From NCBI GenBank assembly GCA_964613665.1, contig CAZTIG010000014.1:1-64000 (forward strand): a stretch of DNA of 64,000 nt, read 5' to 3'. The notes under the pieces were generated by a model. It saw only the letters and a list, made by a program, of their open reading frames with translations. It was not told where the DNA came from and did no database searches. This DNA is from CAZQFV01 sp964613665 (lineage in GTDB: Bacteria; Chloroflexota; Chloroflexia; DTKN01). Positions 7,890 through 15,490 of the stretch are shown one piece after another; position 1 is the first letter of the stretch, and the number at the start of each line of letters is the position of its first letter. A program made the translations under genes and the position numbers.

Positions 7890-8993
7890 ATGGTTACCCG
7901 TGAGCAACTTCTCGATGCGCTGCGCGGTGTCGTCCACCCGGAGCTAGGCCGCGACCTGGTCTCACTTGGGATGATCAGGGACGCCCGCGTGGAGAGCAAC
8001 GCCATCCATATCGCGCTGGCGCTGCCGGCCAAGAAGATACCCATCCAGGAAGACCTCGTGCGTGGGGTGCAACAGGCGGCGGCCGGGGTCGGCACGGGGC
8101 TGGAGATCCGGGTCGAAACGGTGGAGATGAGCCAGGAGGAGCGCGCGGCCTTCCTGTCCAGGGCCGACGAGGCCCTGGCGCAGTCCAGGCCGCAGAATCG
8201 GGTCGACCACGTCATCGCGGTGCTGAGCGGCAAGGGAGGGGTCGGCAAGTCGCTGGTCACGGCCTTGCTGGCCACGGCGCTGAACCGCCAGGGGAAGTGC
8301 GTGGGCGTGCTGGATGCCGACATCACCGGCCCCAGTCAGCCCAAGATCTTTGGGGTTCAGCGGACCCCCGTGATGGGACCGCTGGGCATTGTGCCGGTGG
8401 AAACGCGGAGCGGCATCCGCCTGATGTCCATCAACCTGCTCCTGCCCAACGAGGACGAGGCCGTCATCTGGCGCGGGCCCCTGATCGGCGGCGCCATCCA
8501 GCAGTTCTGGAACGACGTCTCCTGGGGAGCACTGGACTTCCTGCTGGTGGACCTGCCGCCTGGCACGTCGGATGCCTCGTTGACGGTTATGCAGTCCATC
8601 CCTCTCAACGGAGTGGTCCTGGTCACTTCGCCCCAGGACCTGGCCGGGATGGTGGTGCGCAAGGCGGCGCGCATGGCCCAGCAGATGCGGGTGCCCATCC
8701 TTGGCGTGGTCGAGAACATGAGCCACGCGACCTGCCCCCGGTGCGGCGAGCGCATCGAGGTTTTTGGCCCCAGCCAGGCCGCGCACACGGCGCGGCAGAT
8801 CGGCACGGCGGTCCTGGGGCAGATACCGCTCGATCCGGAGTTGTCCCGGCTCTGTGATGCCGGGGAGATCGAGGACTATCCGACCGAGCCATTCGCGCCG
8901 ATTGCCGAGCAGGTGGTCAGGCGCACGCCGGCAGTCAAGACAACACCGATCTTTCCCCATGCCCCGGCTCGCGGGGGCCAAGGGACCAGGTAG
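7890..8993 (+). CDS. Mrp/NBP35-type iron-sulfur cluster carrier ATPase
   Basis: 367-residue P-loop ATPase of the Mrp/ApbC family, a cytosolic Fe-S carrier. ATG 7890 follows AAGGAGAG; an in-frame ATG at 7746 lacks such a site and its extra residues are not family-like. An N-terminal MIP18/DUF59 domain (residues 1-90, VVHPELGRDLVSLGMI) is followed by the deviant Walker A loop SGKGGVGKS, DADITGPSQPKIFG, and LLVDLPPGTSD. Near the C-terminus CPRCGE (CX2C) matches the bridging cluster-binding Cys pair of the family. In the Desulfovibrio orp genes a protein of this class sits beside the orange protein, as here. Confidence 0.9.
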   Translation: MVTREQLLDALRGVVHPELGRDLVSLGMIRDARVESNAIHIALALPAKKIPIQEDLVRGVQQAAAGVGTGLEIRVETVEMSQEERAAFLSRADEALAQSRPQNRVDHVIAVLSGKGGVGKSLVTALLATALNRQGKCVGVLDADITGPSQPKIFGVQRTPVMGPLGIVPVETRSGIRLMSINLLLPNEDEAVIWRGPLIGGAIQQFWNDVSWGALDFLLVDLPPGTSDASLTVMQSIPLNGVVLVTSPQDLAGMVVRKAARMAQQMRVPILGVVENMSHATCPRCGERIEVFGPSQAAHTARQIGTAVLGQIPLDPELSRLCDAGEIEDYPTEPFAPIAEQVVRRTPAVKTTPIFPHAPARGGQGTR

Positions 8994-9010
8994 CGCAGCA
9001 GGAGGAGATC

Positions 9011-9517
9011 ATGCGGATCGTCGTAACAGCCGATGGTGCGGAGCTCGACGCGCCGGCCAGTCCCGTCTTTGGGCGCTGCACGAGCTATGTCTTTGTCGAC
9101 ACGGACACCATGCAGTGGGAGGCGGTCGATAACCCCGCCCGCGGGGCCTCCGGCGGAGCCGGAATCCAGGCTGCCCAGTTCGTCATCCAGCGCGGTGCCC
9201 AGGCCGTGGTGACGGGCCAGGTCGGGCCCAACGCCATGGGTGTCTTCCAGGCTTCCGGCGTGCCGGCGTATCTGTTCTCCGGCGGGACCGTGCGCGAGGC
9301 CGTCGCTGCATTTCAGGCGGGACACCTACCCGCAGCCCAGGCCGGTGGGCGGGGACGGGGCCAGGGTGGCGGAGCCAGGATGGTGCCGCCAACTCCCACC
9401 ACCGGGCCCGAACCATCCCGGGAGGAAACCATCGCCAGGTTGCAGCAGACCGTCAGCGCGCTGCGCCAACAGCTGGCCCAGGTGACCGAGCAACTCGACC
9501 GACTACAGGAGGAGTAA
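9011..9517 (+). CDS. NifX/NifB-like dinitrogenase cofactor-binding protein (ORP-like), copy 1
   Basis: 168 residues. Residues 1-110 form the RNase H-like NifX/NafY/ORP fold: MRIVVTADG, then SPVFGRCTSYVFVD, GAQAVVTGQVGPNAM and GGTVREAVAAF. This family carries Fe-Mo cofactor precursors or, in the Desulfovibrio orange protein, a Mo-Cu-S cluster. A Gly/Arg/Pro linker leads to a Gln/Leu-rich coiled coil (residues 135-168). RBS AGGAGG lies 6 bp upstream. No nitrogenase structural gene is in view, so a role in nitrogen fixation is not supported; the ORP-type context is more likely. Confidence 0.85.
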   Translation: MRIVVTADGAELDAPASPVFGRCTSYVFVDTDTMQWEAVDNPARGASGGAGIQAAQFVIQRGAQAVVTGQVGPNAMGVFQASGVPAYLFSGGTVREAVAAFQAGHLPAAQAGGRGRGQGGGARMVPPTPTTGPEPSREETIARLQQTVSALRQQLAQVTEQLDRLQEE

Positions 9518-9520
9518 ACC

Positions 9521-10012
9521 GTGCGCGTCGCTATCTCTGCGGATGACGCCACCGGCCTGCACAGCGTGGTCAGCCCGCACTTTGGGCGCTGCCCTTACTA
9601 CGTGCTCGTCGACGTCGAGGACGGCCAGGTCCGGCAGGTCCAGGTTGTGCAGAACCCGTACTACGCTCAGCATGCCCCTGGCGTCGTGCCGCAGTTCATT
9701 CATCAGCAGGGCGCGGATGTCATGCTCACCGGGGGCATGGGCGGGCGGGCCATTGCCTTCTTCGAGCAGTACGGCATCGAGCCGGTGACCGGCGCCTCCG
9801 GCACGGTGCGCCATGCACTCGAGCAGTACTTGCGCGGCGCGCTGCGGGGGGCCGGCGCGTGCCGCGAGAGCTTGGCTCACGGCCACGGGGCGCCCGCCGC
9901 CGGGAGCATGTACGAGAAGGACGAAGCCGGCCGGCTGCGCGAAGAGGTCGAGCTGCTGCAGCGGCAGTTGGACGAGGCCCGCGCCCGCCTGGACGGGCTG
10001 ACACCAGAGTAG
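9521..10012 (+). CDS. NifX/NifB-like dinitrogenase cofactor-binding protein (ORP-like), copy 2
   Basis: 163 residues, GTG start at 9521 three bases after the stop of copy 1, with AGGAGG inside the end of that gene, so translation is coupled. Residues 1-110 repeat the NifX-like fold (MRVAISADD, SPHFGRCPYYVLVD, GADVMLTGGMGGRA, TGASGTVRHALEQY) and the last 30 residues are again a coiled coil (LREEVELLQRQLDEA). The pair probably arose by duplication and may form a heterodimer that binds one metal cluster. Cys residues within the fold (GRCPYY, GACRES) differ from copy 1. Confidence 0.85.
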   Translation: MRVAISADDATGLHSVVSPHFGRCPYYVLVDVEDGQVRQVQVVQNPYYAQHAPGVVPQFIHQQGADVMLTGGMGGRAIAFFEQYGIEPVTGASGTVRHALEQYLRGALRGAGACRESLAHGHGAPAAGSMYEKDEAGRLREEVELLQRQLDEARARLDGLTPE

Positions 10013-10022
10013 GTGACGATCC

Positions 10023-10493
10023 ATGTCGGACGATTTCGAGCGCGCAATGGCCGAACTCCAGGAACAGGTCATCCAGGAGGCCCGGTCATACTTCTCGGAC
10101 AAGGTCGTCGAGGAGTGCTACCATCCCAGGAACGAGGGCATTATCATGGGCCCGGACGGTGTCGGGCATGCCCTGGGCCTGTGCGGCGACACGATGGAGA
10201 TCTACCTGCGGCTGAGCGAAGGGCGGATTGTCAAGGCTGCTTTCATCACCGATGGCTGCGGTCCCACTGTGGCCTGCGGCAGCAAACTGACTCAGATGGT
10301 CGAGAGGCTGTCGCTGGATGAGGCCGCCGCCATCACGGCGGAGGATCTGACCGCGGCGCTGGATGGCCTGCCCGAGGAGCACGCCCACTGCGCCGTGCTG
10401 GCGGTCGACACGCTGCGGGCGGCCATCGCCGACTGCGCCAAGGACGGCACAGAGGCTCCACCGGGTGCCATAGGGGATGAGAACAGGACGTAG
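10023..10493 (+). CDS. NifU/IscU-like iron-sulfur cluster scaffold protein
   Basis: 156 residues. The three-Cys IscU pattern is clear: Cys in LGLCGDTMEIYL, Cys in TDGCGPTVACGSK and Cys in HCAVLAVDTL, in the order and spacing of IscU/NifU-N scaffolds, with an acidic residue (GD) after the first. IscU proteins assemble [2Fe-2S]/[4Fe-4S] clusters for delivery to targets. It starts 10 bp after the second NifX-like gene and belongs to the same operon. No IscS desulfurase is present nearby, so sulfur must come from elsewhere in the genome. Confidence 0.85.
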   Translation: MSDDFERAMAELQEQVIQEARSYFSDKVVEECYHPRNEGIIMGPDGVGHALGLCGDTMEIYLRLSEGRIVKAAFITDGCGPTVACGSKLTQMVERLSLDEAAAITAEDLTAALDGLPEEHAHCAVLAVDTLRAAIADCAKDGTEAPPGAIGDENRT

Positions 10494-10551
10494 GGGCGCG
10501 GCAAGCTTGCTCCTGCGGAACGGAATCGGTCCGGTATGCGAAGCAACAGAC

Positions 10552-10565
10552 AAGGAGGTGATCCA
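10552..10565 (+). promoter_or_regulatory. Extended Shine-Dalgarno site
   Basis: AAGGAGGTGATCCA is complementary to the canonical 3' end of 16S rRNA over 14 bases. It sits immediately before the ATG at 10567, with the AGGAGG core 8 bp from the start, and fixes the start of the zinc-ribbon gene. Confidence 0.75.
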
Positions 10566-10566
10566 G

Positions 10567-10791
10567 ATGGCCCAAGGACGTGGCGGTCAGGGCAGCGGCG
10601 GGGGCCGCCGGGGTGGCGGCGCCGGCCGCGGCCGGGGCAGCGGCCCCGGTCGGATGGGCGGTCGCCAGGCTGCCGGGCCGGGTGGGGAGTGCGTCTGCCC
10701 GCAGTGCGGGCACCGCGAGCCGCACCAAGTCGGCCAGCCCTGCTATGAGAAAGCGTGCCCCAAGTGCGGCGCGCGCATGACCCGCGGATGA
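10567..10791 (+). CDS. Small Gly/Arg-rich zinc-ribbon protein
   Basis: 74 residues: a Gly/Arg-rich N-terminal half with no predicted fold, then a compact zinc ribbon VCPQCGHREPHQVGQPC followed by CPKCGARM. The four CX2C-type cysteines would bind one zinc ion or a cluster. Small proteins of this kind occur beside DUF5320, NifX and Mrp genes in anaerobes; no biochemical role is known to me. It overlaps the radical SAM gene by 4 bp (ATGA), so both are translated together. Confidence 0.75.
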   Translation: MAQGRGGQGSGGGRRGGGAGRGRGSGPGRMGGRQAAGPGGECVCPQCGHREPHQVGQPCYEKACPKCGARMTRG

Positions 10792-11744
10792 TCGCGTTTG
10801 GCCCGGTCCCCTCCAGGAGGCTGGGTCGGAGCCTGGGCATCAACCACGTCCCGCCCAAGGTGTGTACCTACTCCTGCGTCTACTGCCAGGTGGGGCGCAC
10901 CGACCGTCTGCGTGTGGCGCGCCGGTCCTTCTGGGAACCGGACGAGGTCTGGCGCGCCGCACGCGCCAGGCTCGCGCAGGTGCAAGAGGCCGGCGAAACG
11001 ATCGACTATGTGGCCCTGGTCCCCGACGGCGAACCGACGCTGGACATCCATCTGCGTCGGATCATTGCCCTGTTGCGGGAGCTGGGCCGGCCTATCGCGG
11101 TGATCAGCAACGGCTCTCTTGTCCAGCACCAGGACGTGCGGGTGGCGCTGCAGCGCGCCGATTGGGTCTCGCTGAAGGTGGACGCAGCCGATGAAGAGAC
11201 CTGGCGGCGGGTCAATCGGCCGCATGGCCACCTGCGGCTGGCCGCCATCTTGCAGGGTATGGAGGAGTTCGCCGTGTCGTTCACGGGGCAACTGGTCACC
11301 GAGACCATGCTGGTCGCCGGCGCCAACGACGGCGCGGAGCAGCTCGAGGCCGTGGCCCGCGTTCTGGCCAGGCTGCGGCCGTCGGTGGCCTACCTGTCGG
11401 TCCCGACCCGGCCGCCGGCCGAGCCGTGGGTGCACGCGCCGGCCGAGGACATCCTCCAGCGGGCCTATCAGCGTCTGGCCGACGCCGCGGAGCGGGTCGA
11501 GCTGCTGGTGGGGTACGAGGGCAACGCCTTTGCCGCTACCGGGAATGTGGAGGAGGACTTGCTGAGCATCGCGGCGGTGCACCCGCTGCGCCGGGAGGCG
11601 GTGGAGCACCTCCTGAACCGTTCGGGACAGGACTGGTCTGCCGTGCAGCCGCTCCTGGACCAGGGCATGCTTGTGGAAACTACGTACGCGGGACAGCGGT
11701 TCTACGTGAGGCGGCCGCGCCAGGGGGCTGGGGACGAGCAATGA
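10788..11744 (+). CDS. Radical SAM protein (COG0731-like)
   Basis: 318 residues from ATG 10788, which overlaps the previous stop; the upstream in-frame ATG lies inside the zinc-ribbon gene. The cluster motif CTYSCVYC (CX3CX2C) binds the SAM-cleaving [4Fe-4S]. FGPVPSRRLGRSLGIN before it and YCQVGRT after it are typical of the COG0731 group that also contains wyosine-type enzymes. DGEPTLD and ISNGSLV are SAM-binding strands. The C-terminal ~100 residues hold a winged-helix-like domain (VEHLLNRSGQDWSAVQPLLDQGML). Substrate unknown; operon position suggests a maturation step for the ORP-like complex. Confidence 0.85.
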   Translation: MIAFGPVPSRRLGRSLGINHVPPKVCTYSCVYCQVGRTDRLRVARRSFWEPDEVWRAARARLAQVQEAGETIDYVALVPDGEPTLDIHLRRIIALLRELGRPIAVISNGSLVQHQDVRVALQRADWVSLKVDAADEETWRRVNRPHGHLRLAAILQGMEEFAVSFTGQLVTETMLVAGANDGAEQLEAVARVLARLRPSVAYLSVPTRPPAEPWVHAPAEDILQRAYQRLADAAERVELLVGYEGNAFAATGNVEEDLLSIAAVHPLRREAVEHLLNRSGQDWSAVQPLLDQGMLVETTYAGQRFYVRRPRQGAGDEQ

Positions 11745-11825
11745 AACGCCGGACGCACGGGCGGGCCGGAGCCGCCTCACCGTTGCTTTTCAGGACGTGA
11801 GGCTCACGCGAACCCGGGGGATGCG

Positions 11826-12716
11826 ATGCAAATTGTCGTTGCCAGCGGCAAGGGGGGGACCGGGAAGACCACGGTCGCGATCGCCCTGGCCCAGGCCCTG
11901 GCCGAGGAGCGTGCCGGAAGAGACGTCTTTCTCTTGGACACCGACGTCGAGGCGCCCAACGTACATCTGTTCCTTCAGCCGGCGATCGCCGAACAGGAGG
12001 AGTTCGCGCCCCTCATTCCCGAGGTGGACCTGGAACGCTGTACCGGCTGCGGGCGCTGCGGCGTCGTTTGTCAGTACCACGCGATCCTGGCCCTTCCCGC
12101 CGCACGGGGGGGGGAGAGGCCGACGGTGCTGGTCTTTCCCGAGCTGTGCCATTCCTGTGGCGGATGTGCACTGGAGTGCCCGGAAGAGGCCATCCGCGAG
12201 ATCCCGCGCCGCACCGGCGTCTTGGAGCGGGGTTGGGCCGGTCCGATCCGCTTCGCCCACGGCGTGCTCGACGTGGGCCAGGCGATGGCCAGCCCGCTCA
12301 TCGCACGCCTCAAAGAATGGGCCCGCGCGCACGCGGGGGTGGTCGTCGTCGATGCCCCGCCGGGCACGGCCTGCCCGGTGGTGCACAGCATGCACGGGGC
12401 CGATTTCGTCCTCCTGGTGACCGAGCCGACGCCCTTTGGCCTGCACGACCTGCGCTTGGCCGTCGGTGTGGCCCGCGCGTTGGGCCTGCCGGTGGGTGTG
12501 ATCATCAACCGCGATGGCATCGGCGATGCGGGTGTGGACGTGTACTGTGCAGAGGAGGGCCTGCCCGTCCTGCTGCGCATCCCCTTCGACCGGCGCATCG
12601 CCGAGGCCTATGCCCGGGGGCAGCCGCTGCTCGAGGCCCTGCCTGACTACCGGAAGGACTTCCAGGGCCTGTTCGGCGCCATTCGTCGGCAGGCCGGGCA
12701 GGCCGAGGAGGATTAG
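11826..12716 (+). CDS. MinD-superfamily ATPase with inserted ferredoxin domain, copy 1
   Basis: 296 residues. Deviant Walker A GKGGTGKT at residues 8-15; a 2[4Fe-4S] ferredoxin is inserted at about residues 65-125 with Cys at 72, 75, 78, 82 and 108, 111, 114, 118; the ATPase fold resumes with VVVDAPPGTACPVV and TEPTPFGLHDL. This architecture (COG1149) is that of the ORP3/ORP4 proteins encoded with the Desulfovibrio orange protein. ATP hydrolysis is likely coupled to electron or cluster transfer to the NifX-like partners. Start ATG 11826; another ATG lies at 11821 in a different frame. Confidence 0.88.
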   Translation: MQIVVASGKGGTGKTTVAIALAQALAEERAGRDVFLLDTDVEAPNVHLFLQPAIAEQEEFAPLIPEVDLERCTGCGRCGVVCQYHAILALPAARGGERPTVLVFPELCHSCGGCALECPEEAIREIPRRTGVLERGWAGPIRFAHGVLDVGQAMASPLIARLKEWARAHAGVVVVDAPPGTACPVVHSMHGADFVLLVTEPTPFGLHDLRLAVGVARALGLPVGVIINRDGIGDAGVDVYCAEEGLPVLLRIPFDRRIAEAYARGQPLLEALPDYRKDFQGLFGAIRRQAGQAEED

Positions 12717-12717
12717 C

Positions 12718-13602
12718 GTGGCGAAGGAGCTGGTCATCCTCAGCGGCAAAGGAGGGACCGGGAAGACGACGGTCGCCGCAGCGCTGGCGCACCTGGCGGC
12801 GCAGGAGATGCGGCTCGTCCTGGCGGACGCCGACGTCGACGCGGCCAACCTGGAGCTGGTCGTCGGGGCCGAGGTCGAGGCACGGTCCGATTTCCACGGC
12901 GGCAAGGAGGCCATCGTGGACCCGGCCCTGTGCACCGCCTGCGGCCGCTGTGCCGAGGTCTGTCGCTTCGGGGCTATCGTCGCCGGGGAGGCCTACGCGG
13001 TGGACGATGTGCTCTGCGAGGGGTGCGCCGTCTGTCTCTACCAGTGTCCGGCTGAGGCCATCCGGATGGAGGATGCCCTGGACGGGTATTGGCTGCTCTC
13101 CCGCAGCCGCTACGGTCCGCTCGTCCACGGGACCCTGCGGGCCGGCCGGGAGAACTCCGGCAAGCTGGTGGCCATGGTCAAGGAAAAGGCCCGCGGGCTG
13201 GCCGAGGAGGCAGGGGCCGATCTGCTCTTGGTGGACGGCCCGCCGGGGATCGGCTGCGCGGTCATTGCCTCCCTCTCGGGGGCCGGCCTGGCCCTGGTCG
13301 TCACCGAACCCACCGTGGCCGGCTTTCATGACCTGGAGCGAATCGTCGGGGTGGCCCGGCACTTTCGGGTCCCGGTGGTGGTGTGCCTGAACAAGGCCGA
13401 CCTGAGTCCCCAGCAAGCCGGGTCGATCGAGCGCTACTGCGCGGACGAGGCAATCGAAGTGCTTGCCCGCATCCCCTTTGACCCGGCGGTGACGCGGGCC
13501 ATGGTCCAGGGTCGGCCGATCACGGCCGATGGGAGCGCCCCTGCGGCTGCCGCGCTCCACCGCCTGTGGGCGGAGGTGCGCCCGCGCCTGCTGAACAGGT
13601 AG
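12718..13602 (+). CDS. MinD-superfamily ATPase with inserted ferredoxin domain, copy 2
   Basis: 294 residues with GTG start at 12718, one base after the stop of copy 1 and preceded by GAGGAGGA. Same design: Walker A GKGGTGKTT, ferredoxin insert at residues 65-115 (Cys 72, 75, 78, 82 and 100, 103, 106, 110), LLVDGPPGIGCAVI, TEPTVAGFHDLERIV. Pairs of such genes are the rule in orp-like clusters, where the two ATPases are thought to work as a heterodimer. The second ferredoxin loop is shorter than in copy 1. Confidence 0.88.
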   Translation: MAKELVILSGKGGTGKTTVAAALAHLAAQEMRLVLADADVDAANLELVVGAEVEARSDFHGGKEAIVDPALCTACGRCAEVCRFGAIVAGEAYAVDDVLCEGCAVCLYQCPAEAIRMEDALDGYWLLSRSRYGPLVHGTLRAGRENSGKLVAMVKEKARGLAEEAGADLLLVDGPPGIGCAVIASLSGAGLALVVTEPTVAGFHDLERIVGVARHFRVPVVVCLNKADLSPQQAGSIERYCADEAIEVLARIPFDPAVTRAMVQGRPITADGSAPAAAALHRLWAEVRPRLLNR

Positions 13603-13702
13603 CAGTCGGGACGTGTACAGAGTGCCAGGTGCGCGTCTTGGCAGGGGACAGAGGAGGGGAGTTGATCGCGGTGGGTTCGCGGCGAAAGGAGGTGGAAATG
13701 CC

Positions 13703-14200
13703 ATGATCCAGATCGATCATGATCGCTGCACCGGCTGTGCAGCCTGCGTGGAGGCCTGCCCGAGCCAGGCGCTGACGGTCCAGGATGCTAGCGCGCGTGT
13801 CGTCGTGGAACGCTGCACCGACTGCGGAACCTGCGTCGATGTCTGTCCGCAGGGGGCCATCGTGCTTGTCGAGCAGGCGGCCCCGGCCGCGGCCTCGCAG
13901 GACGTGCTCGCCGCCGGCCCTGACGGTCAGCCCGCTGGCCGGCAGGGACAGACCATCACCGTACATGTACCGCCGGCTGCCCTGGCTCCTGTGGCGTCGC
14001 CGCCGGCCCGCAAGCTCGGGTTGGCCCTTGGGGCGGCCCTGGCGCATGTGGGCCGGGAGGTCGGTCTGCGGCTGCTAGACCTGGCCACGGAATGTCTGCA
14101 GGGGCGGATCGCTGCCGCGCAGAGACCGTCCTCGTGGGGGACTCGGCGTCCGCGGGCAGGCGGGTTCCGCTGGCGCCGGCAGCGACGCGGGCGGCGCTGA
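13703..14200 (+). CDS. 2[4Fe-4S] ferredoxin with C-terminal extension
   Basis: 165 residues. AAAGGAGGTGG precedes ATG 13703. Residues 1-60 are a bacterial ferredoxin with CTGCAACVEACP and CTDCGTCVDVCP. About 100 further residues are unlike any ferredoxin: a linker, a Pro/Ala segment, an amphipathic helix (LALGAALAHVGREVGLRLLDL) and a very basic tail. The extension may anchor the protein to the ATPases or to membrane lipids. It closes the ORP-like operon and may be its electron donor. Confidence 0.75.
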   Translation: MIQIDHDRCTGCAACVEACPSQALTVQDASARVVVERCTDCGTCVDVCPQGAIVLVEQAAPAAASQDVLAAGPDGQPAGRQGQTITVHVPPAALAPVASPPARKLGLALGAALAHVGREVGLRLLDLATECLQGRIAAAQRPSSWGTRRPRAGGFRWRRQRRGRR

Positions 14201-14215
14201 ACCGGGAGGGAAGCG

Positions 14216-14791
14216 ATGCCGATGCACCACGAACGGTGGGCCGAGGCCTCGTCGGATCGCATGCGACCGCGCCGATCAGCGACGAGTGCCCTGCCTTCCG
14301 CGCCAGCCAGGAATCCGAGCGAACAACCGCTCTGCATCGAGGTCACCGGACTGACCAAGCGCTTCCCACGGGTCACCGCCGTCGACGGGCTCTCCTTCGA
14401 AGTGCGGTCGGGGGAGATCTTTGGCTTCCTGGGCCCCAACGGCGCCGGCAAGACCACCACGATCAACCTGCTCATCGGCCTGGCCCGGGCGGATGCGGGG
14501 ACGATTCGCATCCACGGCCTGGAGACCACCCGTCGCCCCAAGTCCATCCAGCATCTCATCGGCGTTGTCCCCGACGAGAGCAACCTCTACCCGGAGCTGA
14601 GCGGACGCGACAACCTCACCTTCTGCGCGGCGCTGTACGGGATGGGCCTGAGCGCGCGCCGGGCCCGGGCGGCGGAGCTGCTAGAGTCCTTTGGCCTGGC
14701 CGAGGCCGCGGGGCGCAAGTTCGCCACCTACTGTTGCCGGGCGTGGTGGCGGTCTCTATCCTATTCGGCACCACTTCCCTGCTGGCCGTGA
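14216..14791 (+). pseudogene. ABC-2 type transporter ATP-binding protein, truncated
   Basis: The first ~172 codons encode an ABC ATPase of the DrrA/CcmA type: TGLTKRFPRVTAVDGLSF, Walker A GPNGAGKTT, Q-loop-equivalent region VVPDESNLYPELSG. It stops making sense after GRKFATY (14731), just where the signature motif (SGGM..), Walker B and switch His should follow. Instead the DNA continues as the C-terminal part of an ABC-2 permease in another frame. Without signature and Walker B it cannot function. Either an internal deletion joined two adjacent genes or the assembly collapsed. Confidence 0.75.
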
Positions 14792-15312
14792 CGATCACCT
14801 TTGAGAAACGGAGCCGCTCCTTCGAGCGGCTGCTGCTCGCGCCCATTCCCCTGGAAGTGCTCATGCTGGCCAAGACCGCCGGCGCCATCCTCTTCGGCGT
14901 CGCCAACGCCCTGGTCCCGATTGCCCTGGCGGCCTTCCTGGCCGACCTCTCGCAGGTGCACTGGGGCCTCGTGCTGCTGGCGATCGTCCTGATCGCGATC
15001 TCCTCGACCTTCCTGGGCCTGTTCATCGCCATCTCGGTCAGCGAGGTCTTTGAGGCGCAGACCTTTTCCAACTTCTTCCGCTTTCCGATGCTCTTTCTCT
15101 GCGGCTTGTTCTTCCCGGTCAGCGCGCTGCCGGTGTTCCTGCGCCCTCTGTCCTACCTCCTGCCGTTGACGTACGGCGTCGATGTGCTGCATGGGGCCAT
15201 TCGCGGGCTGAACGCCCTGCCGCTGTGGCTGAACCTGGCCGTCCTGTCCCTGTTTTGCCTGCTGCTTTTCGCGGCCAGCGCCTGGAATATCCACCGGCGC
15301 TGGATCCTCTGA
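14731..15312 (+). pseudogene. ABC-2 type transporter permease, C-terminal fragment
   Basis: About 193 codons in frame from LLPGVVAVSILFGTT to the stop, with five hydrophobic segments and the ABC-2 family hallmark FFRFPMLFLCGLFFPVSALP, then PLTYGVDVLHGAIRG. The N-terminal 60-80 residues and any start codon are missing, because the reading frame joins directly to the truncated ATPase at about 14729-14735. The junction lies in CCTACTG, which could be shared microhomology between the lost ends. The likely intact pair would have exported a drug, lipid or polysaccharide precursor. Confidence 0.7.
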
Positions 15313-15460
15313 GTCCTTCGCCCCTGCGCAACTGCCTCAAGGTGAATCTGCCGATGCGCCGCACGCATCGCGGCGGACGGGGGCGTCCGCACGGGCACTC
15401 CCCGCACGGGCACGTCCCGCACGGCAGATCGTCTCCGCCACCCAGGAGGATGGCGTGACG

Positions 15461-15490
15461 GCAGGGGGGGCTACCGGCGCTCCCCCCTGC
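15461..15490. terminator. Possible hairpin between convergent genes
   Basis: GCAGGGGGG (15461-15469) pairs with CCCCCCTGC (15482-15490), loop 12 nt, between the convergent permease remnant and the Pro/Thr-rich gene, whose stop it overlaps. No T-tract follows, so terminator function is uncertain. Confidence 0.25.

Noticed and set aside
9011..10012. Nitrogen fixation cluster
   Set aside because: NifX-like genes are present, but no nifH, nifD, nifK, nifE or nifN; the Mrp and ferredoxin-MinD context fits ORP-type genes.
14092..15312. A single 406-residue fusion protein
   Set aside because: The first 210 codons of that frame are an out-of-frame reading of the ferredoxin tail and ABC ATPase; only the part after 14731 is real coding.
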